A stretch of DNA of 64,000 nucleotides, taken from assembly GCF_041903755.1 (NCBI RefSeq), contig NZ_JBBWVE010000012.1, positions 62,001 to 126,000 of the forward strand, read 5' to 3'. Made by a program: the position numbers and the translations under genes. This document shows, one piece after another, positions 26,038 to 32,817 of the stretch. Source of the stretch: Thiocapsa roseilacustris. Lineage in GTDB: Bacteria > Pseudomonadota > Gammaproteobacteria > Chromatiales > Chromatiaceae. The first letter of the stretch is position 1, and the number at the start of each line of letters is the position of its first letter. The notes beneath the pieces were generated by a model. It searched no databases and was not told the DNA's origin. It saw only the letters and a list, made by a program, of their open reading frames with translations.

Positions 26038-28041
26038 TCAATCCCAGCGTGACTCCGCCTCCCGCCGAGAGAAAGTGACCATCCGCCCATCGGTCAACAG
26101 CTCGCGGATGCGCCATGGTACCCCCTCCTCGTCGATCTCGACCAGACCGATACCGCTGCCGTTGAGCAGGCGGCGGCCGTGCGGGCTGCCATCGGGTTTA
26201 CGCGGAATGACCCGCATGTGCCGCCGGCGCGTCAGCCAATTCAACGGCGAGCGCGGCGAATAGAGCCATCGGTTGGCACGGTCGAGCACCTCCAGCAAAC
26301 GCGGCGGAAAGGCGTTGCGTAACCCGCTGCTGCAGATCTGCCAGATGTCCGGCCCACGCACCCGACCGCGCAGCTCGACGTCGTAAACAAACGAATAGTG
26401 GACATCGCCCGAGAGGACCACGAAGTGCTGCGGGGTCTTCGGGTGGCGGAAGATGTTGAGGATCGCGTGGGCGGCGCCCGGATGGGCCATCCAGTTCTCG
26501 GCATCCACCATCAACGGTTGACCGAACCAGGTGAAGATCCGCTGGATGGTCTCGATCAGCTTGACGCCGAAGATCGGTGTCGGCGAGACGAGCAGCACGG
26601 CCGGCTGCCCGCGCAGCGTCTGCTGCAGGTCGGTCAGGGCCTCCCAATCCATCAACCCGGAGGGTTTGCGGGCCGCCGATTCCGAGCGCCAGCGGTGGGT
26701 CCGGGTGTCGACGACCACCAGCGGCGGCGTGGTCGGCCAGCTGTAGTGCCAGTGATCGAAGCGCAGCAGGCGGTCGATCAGGTCGTCGTGCGCCTTGCCG
26801 CCGGGTGCGTCGAGACCCGCCTGGACCTGGTCGAGGACTTCTTGATCGAAGGCATCCGGGCTGTTGCCCCATGCCTGGTTGAGCAGGTAGCCGAGAAGGG
26901 CGTTGCCGATCACCCGCTTGGAGAACGGATGGCCATAGGCCACCTCCTCCCATTCGCGGCTCAGGTTCCAGTCGTCGGTGATGTCGTGATCATCGAAGAT
27001 CATCGCCGTCGGCACATGTGCGAAAAGTCGGCGGACCTCCGGCAGCCCGGCCACGAACTCTTCGATCGCCAGGCGTTCGCTCCGGTACAGGGACCGGGAG
27101 GCGACATCCAACCCGGGCGGCGGATCCAGGTCGATCAGCGGCCAGAGTGCCGGTGACCAGACCAGCAGGTACATCGCCAGCGCCTCACCGAGCGTGATCA
27201 GGTGATTGTGCGCGCTGTTGGTCGTGAAGACCGGTTTCTCGACCCCGCCGAACAGCACCTCGATCAGGGCGTCGTTGCGCTTGCGGCGCGGCAGCAGCGT
27301 CTCGCGCCGGTAAAAACCGGCCGGATGACGGTAGAGGGTCTGTGCACTGTCCAGCCAGGTCAGGTCGGCGCCGGCCAATGGCTCGTCGGGCAGGTCCAGC
27401 ATCGCGACCACTTGGTGAATCGCCTGTAGCATCGGACCGGCAACATCGTCCGCATAGACCTGATCCCCGGTCAGCACCAACACCGAAGGCCAAGCAGGCA
27501 GCTTATCCGGGGCGACCGTCTCTGCTGCGGTTTCCCGTCCAGTCGGCAGAGCGCCCTGCTCGAGGCAGCGGTTCAGCAGCCGATCGGCCTCGACCAGACC
27601 GTCGCCCCCGGTGTGGTGCGGCTTACGGCACGACCCGTGCAAAAGGCTACCGACCCGCGACGGCAGTATGAAACCGGGCGAGGTCTTTCCCGGATAGCAG
27701 AGGTCGGGGGCCAAGTCGGCGCAGTCCAACCAGCGGCCCTCGGGTGACGCCAGGGATTGCAGGTTCACCACATAGCTGATCCAGCGATCCTGCGGCAACG
27801 GCTCGTCGAACTGCAGATCGACCAACAGATAGTGCAAATGCGCACCGGCCGTCAGACAGTGCAGGCCCGCCGGGCCGGGCGCGAGCACCCGGTCAAGCGG
27901 TTGACCCTCGTCGGGAGCAATCGTGATCCGCGCGCGGACCGGCTCGCGAACGGCCAGCCAGAGAACCAGCCGCTGCGGCGAGCACCGGCGCAGCATCGGG
28001 CCGGCAAGAACCAGCGGCAACGGCGTTCCGGACGCTGTCAT
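26038..28041 (-). CDS. PhoD-like metallophosphatase
   Basis: A protein of 667 residues. The metallophosphoesterase core is seen in VLVLTGDQVYADD (Asp ligands), VPTAMIFDDHDITDDWN (the PhoD-type DDHD motif), and VVLSGDVHYSFVYD (His-rich C-terminal ligands). There is no signal peptide or Tat motif at the N-terminus, so unlike classic PhoD this one is probably cytoplasmic or membrane-associated. Members of this group often sit beside DUF6635-type proteins. Substrate unknown. Confidence 0.82.
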   Translation of the reverse strand: MTASGTPLPLVLAGPMLRRCSPQRLVLWLAVREPVRARITIAPDEGQPLDRVLAPGPAGLHCLTAGAHLHYLLVDLQFDEPLPQDRWISYVVNLQSLASPEGRWLDCADLAPDLCYPGKTSPGFILPSRVGSLLHGSCRKPHHTGGDGLVEADRLLNRCLEQGALPTGRETAAETVAPDKLPAWPSVLVLTGDQVYADDVAGPMLQAIHQVVAMLDLPDEPLAGADLTWLDSAQTLYRHPAGFYRRETLLPRRKRNDALIEVLFGGVEKPVFTTNSAHNHLITLGEALAMYLLVWSPALWPLIDLDPPPGLDVASRSLYRSERLAIEEFVAGLPEVRRLFAHVPTAMIFDDHDITDDWNLSREWEEVAYGHPFSKRVIGNALLGYLLNQAWGNSPDAFDQEVLDQVQAGLDAPGGKAHDDLIDRLLRFDHWHYSWPTTPPLVVVDTRTHRWRSESAARKPSGLMDWEALTDLQQTLRGQPAVLLVSPTPIFGVKLIETIQRIFTWFGQPLMVDAENWMAHPGAAHAILNIFRHPKTPQHFVVLSGDVHYSFVYDVELRGRVRGPDIWQICSSGLRNAFPPRLLEVLDRANRWLYSPRSPLNWLTRRRHMRVIPRKPDGSPHGRRLLNGSGIGLVEIDEEGVPWRIRELLTDGRMVTFSRREAESRWD

Positions 28042-28535
28042 GGGTTCGATTCCCCATCAGGCGGGCTTCGCAGGGTCATGTCCTTTCTCCACCACGAAGA
28101 TAGGATCCGCACATCGGCGGCACGCTTGCTCGCCGGGCAATAAAAGGTTCACATCACGAGGTTGACCAGTTACTCGACAGTTGCATGGTGACCGGCCGCT
28201 CCTGGCGCTGTCCTTCCCCTCCGACATTCCGGATCCAGTGACCGGTCATGGGGCAGACCTGCCGCCGGCTCGGGTCATGCCAGTGGCAGCAAGGGGTCGT
28301 AAGCGCGCGCCAAACTCAGAGTCGTGAGTGACAGCAACGCGCGTTGAAGAGTCACTCGGCTTGACTTGACGTGCGACGGCTCCTGGCCAGCTGCTGCCGT
28401 TAGGGTCGCCTGAACCGACCCAAGACCAGCTGGACGGCAGGCAGCCGCAAAAGCGGTGGACGAATCCGGTAGGGTCAGCGCGGATTACTCTGAGGAATTC
28501 TCGTGGAATAAGTTGACCGACAACAGCCGGGCTCC
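28042..28535 (+). other. Gene-free stretch upstream of the phosphatase gene
   Basis: No gene is supported. The part 28240-28440 has the word pattern of the dispersed intergenic repeats (several 'ggcagc' and 'agtgacagcaacgcg' type words), but I could not align it firmly. Confidence 0.35.
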
Positions 28536-28539
28536 TCAT

Positions 28540-28800
28540 CCGATCCGCTCCGGAGCGACGCTGCCCGGCGAAGTCGATGTCGAGGACGTCGTTGTCGCGC
28601 ACGCGGACGATGCGACCCTCGCCGAACACCCGATGGCGGATCCGATCGTTGTCCGCCCACCGCGACGAGCCCTCCCCCGCTCGACGCTGTGGGTTGCGCT
28701 TCGGCACCGCGTGGCGGGGGATGCCGACCGCCTCCGGATCGCCATTCAGCAGGCCGGTCGCTTTGGCCGGTGTATCGGGCAGCTTGGCAGCGGGTTCGGT
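28540..28800 (-). pseudogene. C-terminal remnant resembling a UvrD/PcrA-type helicase tail
   Basis: The minus-strand frame reads RIRHRVFGEGRIVRVRDNDV and LDIDFAGQRRS, the Tudor-like C-terminal segment found at the end of UvrD/PcrA helicases. No helicase motor domain lies upstream; a different frame ends in a stop at about 28809. It may be a deletion remnant at the junction of the mobile element. Confidence 0.45.
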
Positions 28801-29049
28801 TCAGGAGAGCCGTTTGAACGTGGCATCCCCGAGCGAGGCCACGGTCCGGAGTCACGCTTCGAAGACAAACCAGACGCCGCGGCATCACCAAGGCCCCGGG
28901 CGGGCTCCATGGCACCCTGATCGAGCGCGCGAGAGGCGGACCCGGACGAGCGACTCACTACCGGCTTCTGCTGTCCGCCGCAGAAGGATCAAGGGTGCCA
29001 GGAATCGGGAACACCAGTCCTGGGGCGAGGGCATGAAAACGGGGTCTCC
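28801..29049 (+). other. Gene-free stretch before the iteron array
   Basis: No gene is supported on either strand; open frames here change often and show no recognisable motif. Confidence 0.4.
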
Positions 29050-29225
29050 GGGAACCCTGTGCAAAGCGCAGGGGAACCCAGTGCCCTATCCGGAGGAGGG
29101 AACAGCGTGCCCATGGGTAGGGAACACCGTGCCCATGGGTAGGGAACCCGGTTCCGTCCCTAGGGAACCCGGTTCCGTCGGTAGGGAACAGAGTTCCTTT
29201 TGATAGGGAACACAGTTCCCCCTAA
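29050..29225 (+). repeat. Iteron-like array: eight GGGAAC units at about 22-bp spacing
   Basis: GGGAAC begins at 29050, 29072, 29098, 29120, 29142, 29163, 29184 and 29206, that is intervals of 22, 26, 22, 22, 21, 21 and 22 bases, about two helical turns. Later units are dyadic (GGGAACCCGGTTCC; GGGAACACAGTTCCC). Two units share GTGCCCATGGGTAGGGAAC exactly. An AT-rich patch with two copies of AACCGTCA (29236-29243 and 29247-29254) follows. The layout is that of protein-binding iterons of a replication origin or a multi-operator promoter. Confidence 0.75.
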
Positions 29226-29618
29226 CCGGTATATTAACCGTCATAGAACCGTCAGTAAGTCGACGTCGTCGCGCGCGACCCCCGCTTATCGAATCACACC
29301 TCGAAACGCAGACCCGATCCGGCGCGACCGGGTCCACGCCCGTATCGACGAGTTCGTCGCCCCCTGGTCCGACACCGGGGCACACCGCACGCGTCGGGAC
29401 GCCACCGTCATCCAACGCCGGCAGACGCTTCGGCACGCGGACAAGGCCTCGACTCGGCCGGTCGGCACCCGCCACTCGCACAACGCACACGCCACCCTCC
29501 CCGGATCCACCGCGCACGATCGCGCACGGGATCGCCGGGACAGTCCGGACCCGGGCATTCTGCGACCGGCCGGCATTCCGCCCAGCCCTGTCCGGCGCTT
29601 AACCCGCTCGAGCACAGG

Positions 29619-29653
29619 TTATCCACACGACCGACCACAGGGATTGTGAACAA
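29619..29653 (+). promoter_or_regulatory. DnaA box plus a degenerate second box
   Basis: TTATCCACA at 29619-29627 is a perfect DnaA box. TGTGAACAA at 29645-29653 is the reverse complement of a one-mismatch box. Together with the iteron array 390 bases upstream this resembles an origin region. No replication protein gene is in the window. Confidence 0.55.
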
Positions 29654-29808
29654 AAAGGCCGTCGGCGCCGGGAGAGCCTCCCCGATGCGCCGTCTGCGCA
29701 GCGTCCGACACACCTGCGAGTAAAGCCGCGTTTTCGAGCGCTTAGCGCCGTCGCCGTCACGCCCGTCGGCCGGCACTCTGTCCGCACCTTCACGGACAGG
29801 GCAGTGGC

Positions 29809-30576
29809 ATGCGACAGAACCTCGATTCACCCTTCGACGAGACGCCCGGGCGTCTGGCCCGACACCTCGCCGCCTCGCTGGCCGCCCTCGGGTTGGCGGC
29901 GGCGTCGCTGGCGAACCCCGGCATGGCCGAGCCGTTGCCGAGCACGTCGATCGCGCGCATGGCGCAGCTGCCGTCCGGCGGGTTGCAGGCGGTGGAGACC
30001 ACCGGCGGGGAGCTGCTGTTCTTCTCCGAGAACGGACGCTACGTGCTGCGCGGCAGTGCCGTGGATCTCTGGCACGGGGCCAAGCTCACCGCGTTCGATC
30101 AGACCCAACACCTCGCCGGGCGGATCGATCTGGCGCGACTGAAGCTCGACGTGGCCGATCTGGGGGCGATCGACGTCGGCGAAGGCCCCGAGGTGGTGAT
30201 CTTCGTCGATCCATTCTGCCCCCATTGCACGGCGCTGTATGACGATCTGGCGCCGCTGCGCGCGACCTATCGCTTCCGGCTGGTCCCGATTCCGGTGCTG
30301 GGCGAGGCCTCGCAGCGCGCCGTGCTCGCGCTGGCGTGCCTGTCCGGGAGTGATCCCGAGCAGGCGCGCGAGGCGCTGCTCGGCGGGCTGACGGCGGATC
30401 TCCCGGAGCCCGCGGCGGGATGCGGCGAGGCGGTCGCGCAACGCACCCCGATCGCAGCCCAAATCCTCGGGATTCGCGGCACGCCCTTCCTGATCGCGCC
30501 GGACGGGCGCCTGCGGCAAGGTCGCCCCGACGACCTCGCGACCTGGCTCGCCGCCGTCGAGGAGCGTGCCGAATGA
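29809..30576 (+). CDS. DsbC-like thiol-disulfide protein of the conjugation operon
   Basis: A protein of 255 residues. A hydrophobic N-terminal segment (HLAASLAALGLAAASLANPG) serves as signal. The dimerisation-type region follows, and the thioredoxin domain has the CPHC active site (VDPFCPHCTALYDD, about residue 136) and the GIRGTPFLIAPDGR loop with cis-Pro. Such DsbC-like proteins head part of the SXT/R27 transfer operon and fold Cys-rich pilus assembly proteins such as TraU and TraN, both present downstream. The stop overlaps the next start (ATGA), and it begins the tightly packed tra cluster. Confidence 0.8.
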   Translation: MRQNLDSPFDETPGRLARHLAASLAALGLAAASLANPGMAEPLPSTSIARMAQLPSGGLQAVETTGGELLFFSENGRYVLRGSAVDLWHGAKLTAFDQTQHLAGRIDLARLKLDVADLGAIDVGEGPEVVIFVDPFCPHCTALYDDLAPLRATYRFRLVPIPVLGEASQRAVLALACLSGSDPEQAREALLGGLTADLPEPAAGCGEAVAQRTPIAAQILGIRGTPFLIAPDGRLRQGRPDDLATWLAAVEERAE

Positions 30577-30818
30577 TCCACGCCACGCCCCTGCTGCTGT
30601 GCGCGGCCCTGCTCGGGGGCTGCGCTTCGGGCAACCCCGAATACGCCTGTCCCGGCTATCCGGGCAAACCGCTCTGTCTGCCGCCGAGCGCCCTCTACAG
30701 CCTCAGCGACGGGGACGGGCCACCGCCCGCGTCCGTCGCACGCGCCCTGCCGGTCGAAACCGAAAGCGGGTTTGCCGCCGGCTCCGGTTGGGCCTGGACC
30801 ACACGCCTGCGGGATTAG
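30573..30818 (+). CDS. Lipoprotein matching the N-terminal part of TraV
   Basis: A protein of 81 residues with lipobox LLGGC (Cys at about 16) and the Cys-rich signature PEYACPGYPGKPLCLPPSAL seen near the start of TraV/TrhV outer-membrane lipoproteins. The C-terminal TraV part is absent but occurs in the next gene. TraV forms the outer-membrane ring of the F-type secretion channel with TraK and TraB. The start overlaps the stop of the DsbC-like gene. Confidence 0.6.
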   Translation: MIHATPLLLCAALLGGCASGNPEYACPGYPGKPLCLPPSALYSLSDGDGPPPASVARALPVETESGFAAGSGWAWTTRLRD

Positions 30819-30827
30819 GAGACCGCC

Positions 30828-31238
30828 ATGACCTCACGCCTCACGTTGCCGCTCGTGCTCTCGGCGCTCGCCGTCCTGAGCGGCTGCGCCACCCGAGCGC
30901 CTGCTCCGGATGCCTTGGCGGCACAGGACCAACGCCCCGCCGAGTATCGACCCACACGCGCCGCCGCCGCGTCGATGCAGGCCTGGATCGCCCCCTGGGA
31001 GGATGCGACCGGCGATCTGTATCCGCCCTCCACGGTGTACATCGAGGTGCTGCGCGAGCACTGGCAGTACGACGGTGCACCGCACGGGCGTTTGACCGTG
31101 CTGCGGCCGCTGCAGGTGCAGCCGCGCTCGCCCGTGCCGAACGATGCCGCGTCTCCGGTGATGCCCCCGGATACGGTTCCGACGGATCCGGCAAGCGTAC
31201 CCATGCACCTGCCGCGGGCGGACAAGCGCGGCGCCTGA
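30828..31238 (+). CDS. Lipoprotein matching the C-terminal part of TraV
   Basis: A protein of 136 residues with its own lipobox (VLSGC). The middle segment MQAWIAPWEDATGDLYPPST, continuing VYIEVLREHW, matches the C-terminal half of F TraV (WIAPY...D.Y..PS.VF). It begins 9 bases after the previous lipoprotein. The pair probably does the job of one TraV. The proline-rich tail (VMPPDTVPTDPASVPM) is unlike TraV. Confidence 0.6.
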   Translation: MTSRLTLPLVLSALAVLSGCATRAPAPDALAAQDQRPAEYRPTRAAAASMQAWIAPWEDATGDLYPPSTVYIEVLREHWQYDGAPHGRLTVLRPLQVQPRSPVPNDAASPVMPPDTVPTDPASVPMHLPRADKRGA

Positions 31239-31322
31239 ACACCGTGGTCCGGTGCAGACCGGACGATCGGCCCACCCGAACCCGCGCGGCGCGGGTTCCT
31301 CAACCTTTCGGAGAAGCTGATC

Positions 31323-31655
31323 ATGTTGTCCCCGCCCCCGTTGTCCGGTCGCGACCGCCGGACCCTGCTGTTCGCGGGCATCGCCGCGACCCTGCTCGCC
31401 CTGGCGCTCTCCGCGAGCGCCACGGCCGGCACCACCGGGACCGAGTTCTCGGCCCTCTACACCCTGCTCACCGGCTGGATGACCGGTTTTCTCGGCCGGG
31501 TGGTGGCCGTGATCTTCATCATCATCGGCGTCATCGCCGGTGCCGCACGCCAGTCGATCATGGGCTTCGTCCTGGGCATCGCCGCCGGCGTGGGCATGTT
31601 CCTGGCCCCGGCGATCGTCGACGGCGTCGTCACCGCCACCCTGCCCGTCCTCTGA
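31323..31655 (+). CDS. TraA/TrhA-like conjugative pilin
   Basis: A protein of 110 residues: a basic N-terminus, a long hydrophobic leader (LLFAGIAATLLALALSASAT), then two hydrophobic helices split by a short basic loop (VVAVIFIIIGVIAGAARQSI). That is the pattern of F/H-type propilins. It would be processed and polymerised into the pilus; the S26 peptidase encoded downstream could cut the leader. A GC hairpin (AACCCGC ... GCGGGTT, 31279-31297) precedes its ribosome site. Confidence 0.65.
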   Translation: MLSPPPLSGRDRRTLLFAGIAATLLALALSASATAGTTGTEFSALYTLLTGWMTGFLGRVVAVIFIIIGVIAGAARQSIMGFVLGIAAGVGMFLAPAIVDGVVTATLPVL

Positions 31656-31701
31656 TCGGAGCCTTCCGATCGCCCGGACCCCGACCATCGGGTCCATTGC
31701 C

Positions 31702-31736
31702 GGGTCCCGACCACGGGACCCCTCAACCACGCGAGG
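31702..31736 (+). promoter_or_regulatory. Two-hairpin leader before the unknown periplasmic protein gene
   Basis: GGGTCCCG (31702-31709) pairs with CGGGACCC (31714-31721). CCTC (31721-31724) can pair with the ribosome-binding GAGG (31733-31736), 5 bases before the ATG at 31742. This is a weaker example of the leaders described in the recombination module. Confidence 0.45.
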
Positions 31737-31741
31737 TCTTC

Positions 31742-32659
31742 ATGATCGGATTCGACAGGCGCGCCGTCGCCGGCGTGGCCCTCGTGATGGCGGTCGCGGT
31801 CGCGCACGCCGGCGACGCCCCGCGGCTTCCCGAATCCCTGATCGGCGCGTTGCCCGGCGTCGGCGATCTCGTCGTCTATCCGCGCTCGGGCGACGTCCAC
31901 GTCTGCCGCCGCATCCCCGCGCGCGCTTCGGCGGTCTGCACGAGCGCGCGACAGGTCATCGACGGCGCGCTCGCCCATCGCGACGCTTGGCTCGCGGGTA
32001 CCGCCGATCTGCTCTACCCGACGGATCCGGACATCGCGGTGCTCGATCGCGCGATCGCTCTCGCCGCGGACGGCGCGGACGGTCTGTTCCTGGTCGCCTA
32101 CCGACTGGCAGGGCACCACGCCGACGGCGTTCCGTCCCGGTCCCGGACACTCGTCGTCACCCGCTGTGCCCCGCACCGGGAGGCCGACCGCGGATCCTCC
32201 GCAGGAGCCGGGCCCACAGCGCTCTGCAGCGAAGCGGAATATTCCTTTGCACCGACCGGCGAACCGCAGGCGGCGCACGCACGCGACGGTGCCGGTCACC
32301 TCGCCGTCGCCACGACCGCGAACGGCGTGGCCATCCTGCTCCCCGACGGACGCGCGCTGTTCACCGCCGACGCGGTCGACCCGCTCGCCTGGAGCGCGGC
32401 GCACATCCGACGCCACCCGCAACAGGTGTTCGCGCCGACCTCGGCCGCCGAGCAGCGTATCGAAACACGCGGCGCCGTCTTCCGGCTTCATGCGTCGGCC
32501 CGCGACGATGCGCTGATCGTCACGCGCGAAGACGCCGCCGTCGACGGCGCGACCCAGGTATCGCTCGGCGTCCTGCCTGCCGACCCGAGCGATCCCAGCC
32601 CGATGCTCCGACTCGCGGAGACCCGCCTGTTCGACCGTGCGCAGGGGCCGCGACCATGA
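31742..32659 (+). CDS. Unknown secreted protein of the transfer operon, 305 aa
   Basis: A signal peptide (AVAGVALVMAVAVAHAGDAP, cut near residue 24) and a Cys-containing mature part: Cys in VHVCRRIPARASAVCTS and in VVTRCAPH and ALCSEAE, so disulfides are likely. I do not recognise the family. By position, between pilin and TraC, it may be a periplasmic assembly protein, but it does not look like TraK, TraB or TraE. Its stop overlaps the next start (ATGA). Confidence 0.6.
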   Translation: MIGFDRRAVAGVALVMAVAVAHAGDAPRLPESLIGALPGVGDLVVYPRSGDVHVCRRIPARASAVCTSARQVIDGALAHRDAWLAGTADLLYPTDPDIAVLDRAIALAADGADGLFLVAYRLAGHHADGVPSRSRTLVVTRCAPHREADRGSSAGAGPTALCSEAEYSFAPTGEPQAAHARDGAGHLAVATTANGVAILLPDGRALFTADAVDPLAWSAAHIRRHPQQVFAPTSAAEQRIETRGAVFRLHASARDDALIVTREDAAVDGATQVSLGVLPADPSDPSPMLRLAETRLFDRAQGPRP

Positions 32660-32817
32660 GCCGATCCCGCACCGCCCCGGTCCAGGTGCGCTCGCCCTCC
32701 GGCAAACCCCTGAGCGACTGCGCCCGCCGCCGCGCCAGGGAGATGGTCCGCCGGGGCCGCGCGACCTGGATCTCGACCACGCCCCCGATCATCCGCCTCA
32801 CCGAGAAGCCCTCATGA
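32656..32817 (+). CDS. RRXRR/PLMP-like mini protein, 53 aa
   Basis: A very small protein overlapping both neighbours by four bases (ATGA at each end), which strongly supports translation. Its sequence has VQVRSPSGKPLSDCARRRAR followed by EMVRRGRATWISTTPPIIRL. This matches the N-terminal PLMP/RRXRR module (GKPLMP...RARKLLR.GRA) known as the start and bridge helix of IscB-type nucleases. Here it stands alone, with no HNH or RuvC domain. The role is unknown; RNA or DNA binding is plausible from the Arg content. Confidence 0.6.
   Translation: MSRSRTAPVQVRSPSGKPLSDCARRRAREMVRRGRATWISTTPPIIRLTEKPS

Noticed and set aside
29050..29225. The GGGAAC array as a CRISPR array
   Set aside because: The repeat unit is only about 22 bases including the variable part, there are no spacers of constant length and no cas genes.
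32656..32817. The RRXRR-like protein as part of an intact IscB nuclease
   Set aside because: The frame stops after 53 codons, the next gene is traC, and no HNH or RuvC motif is present nearby.
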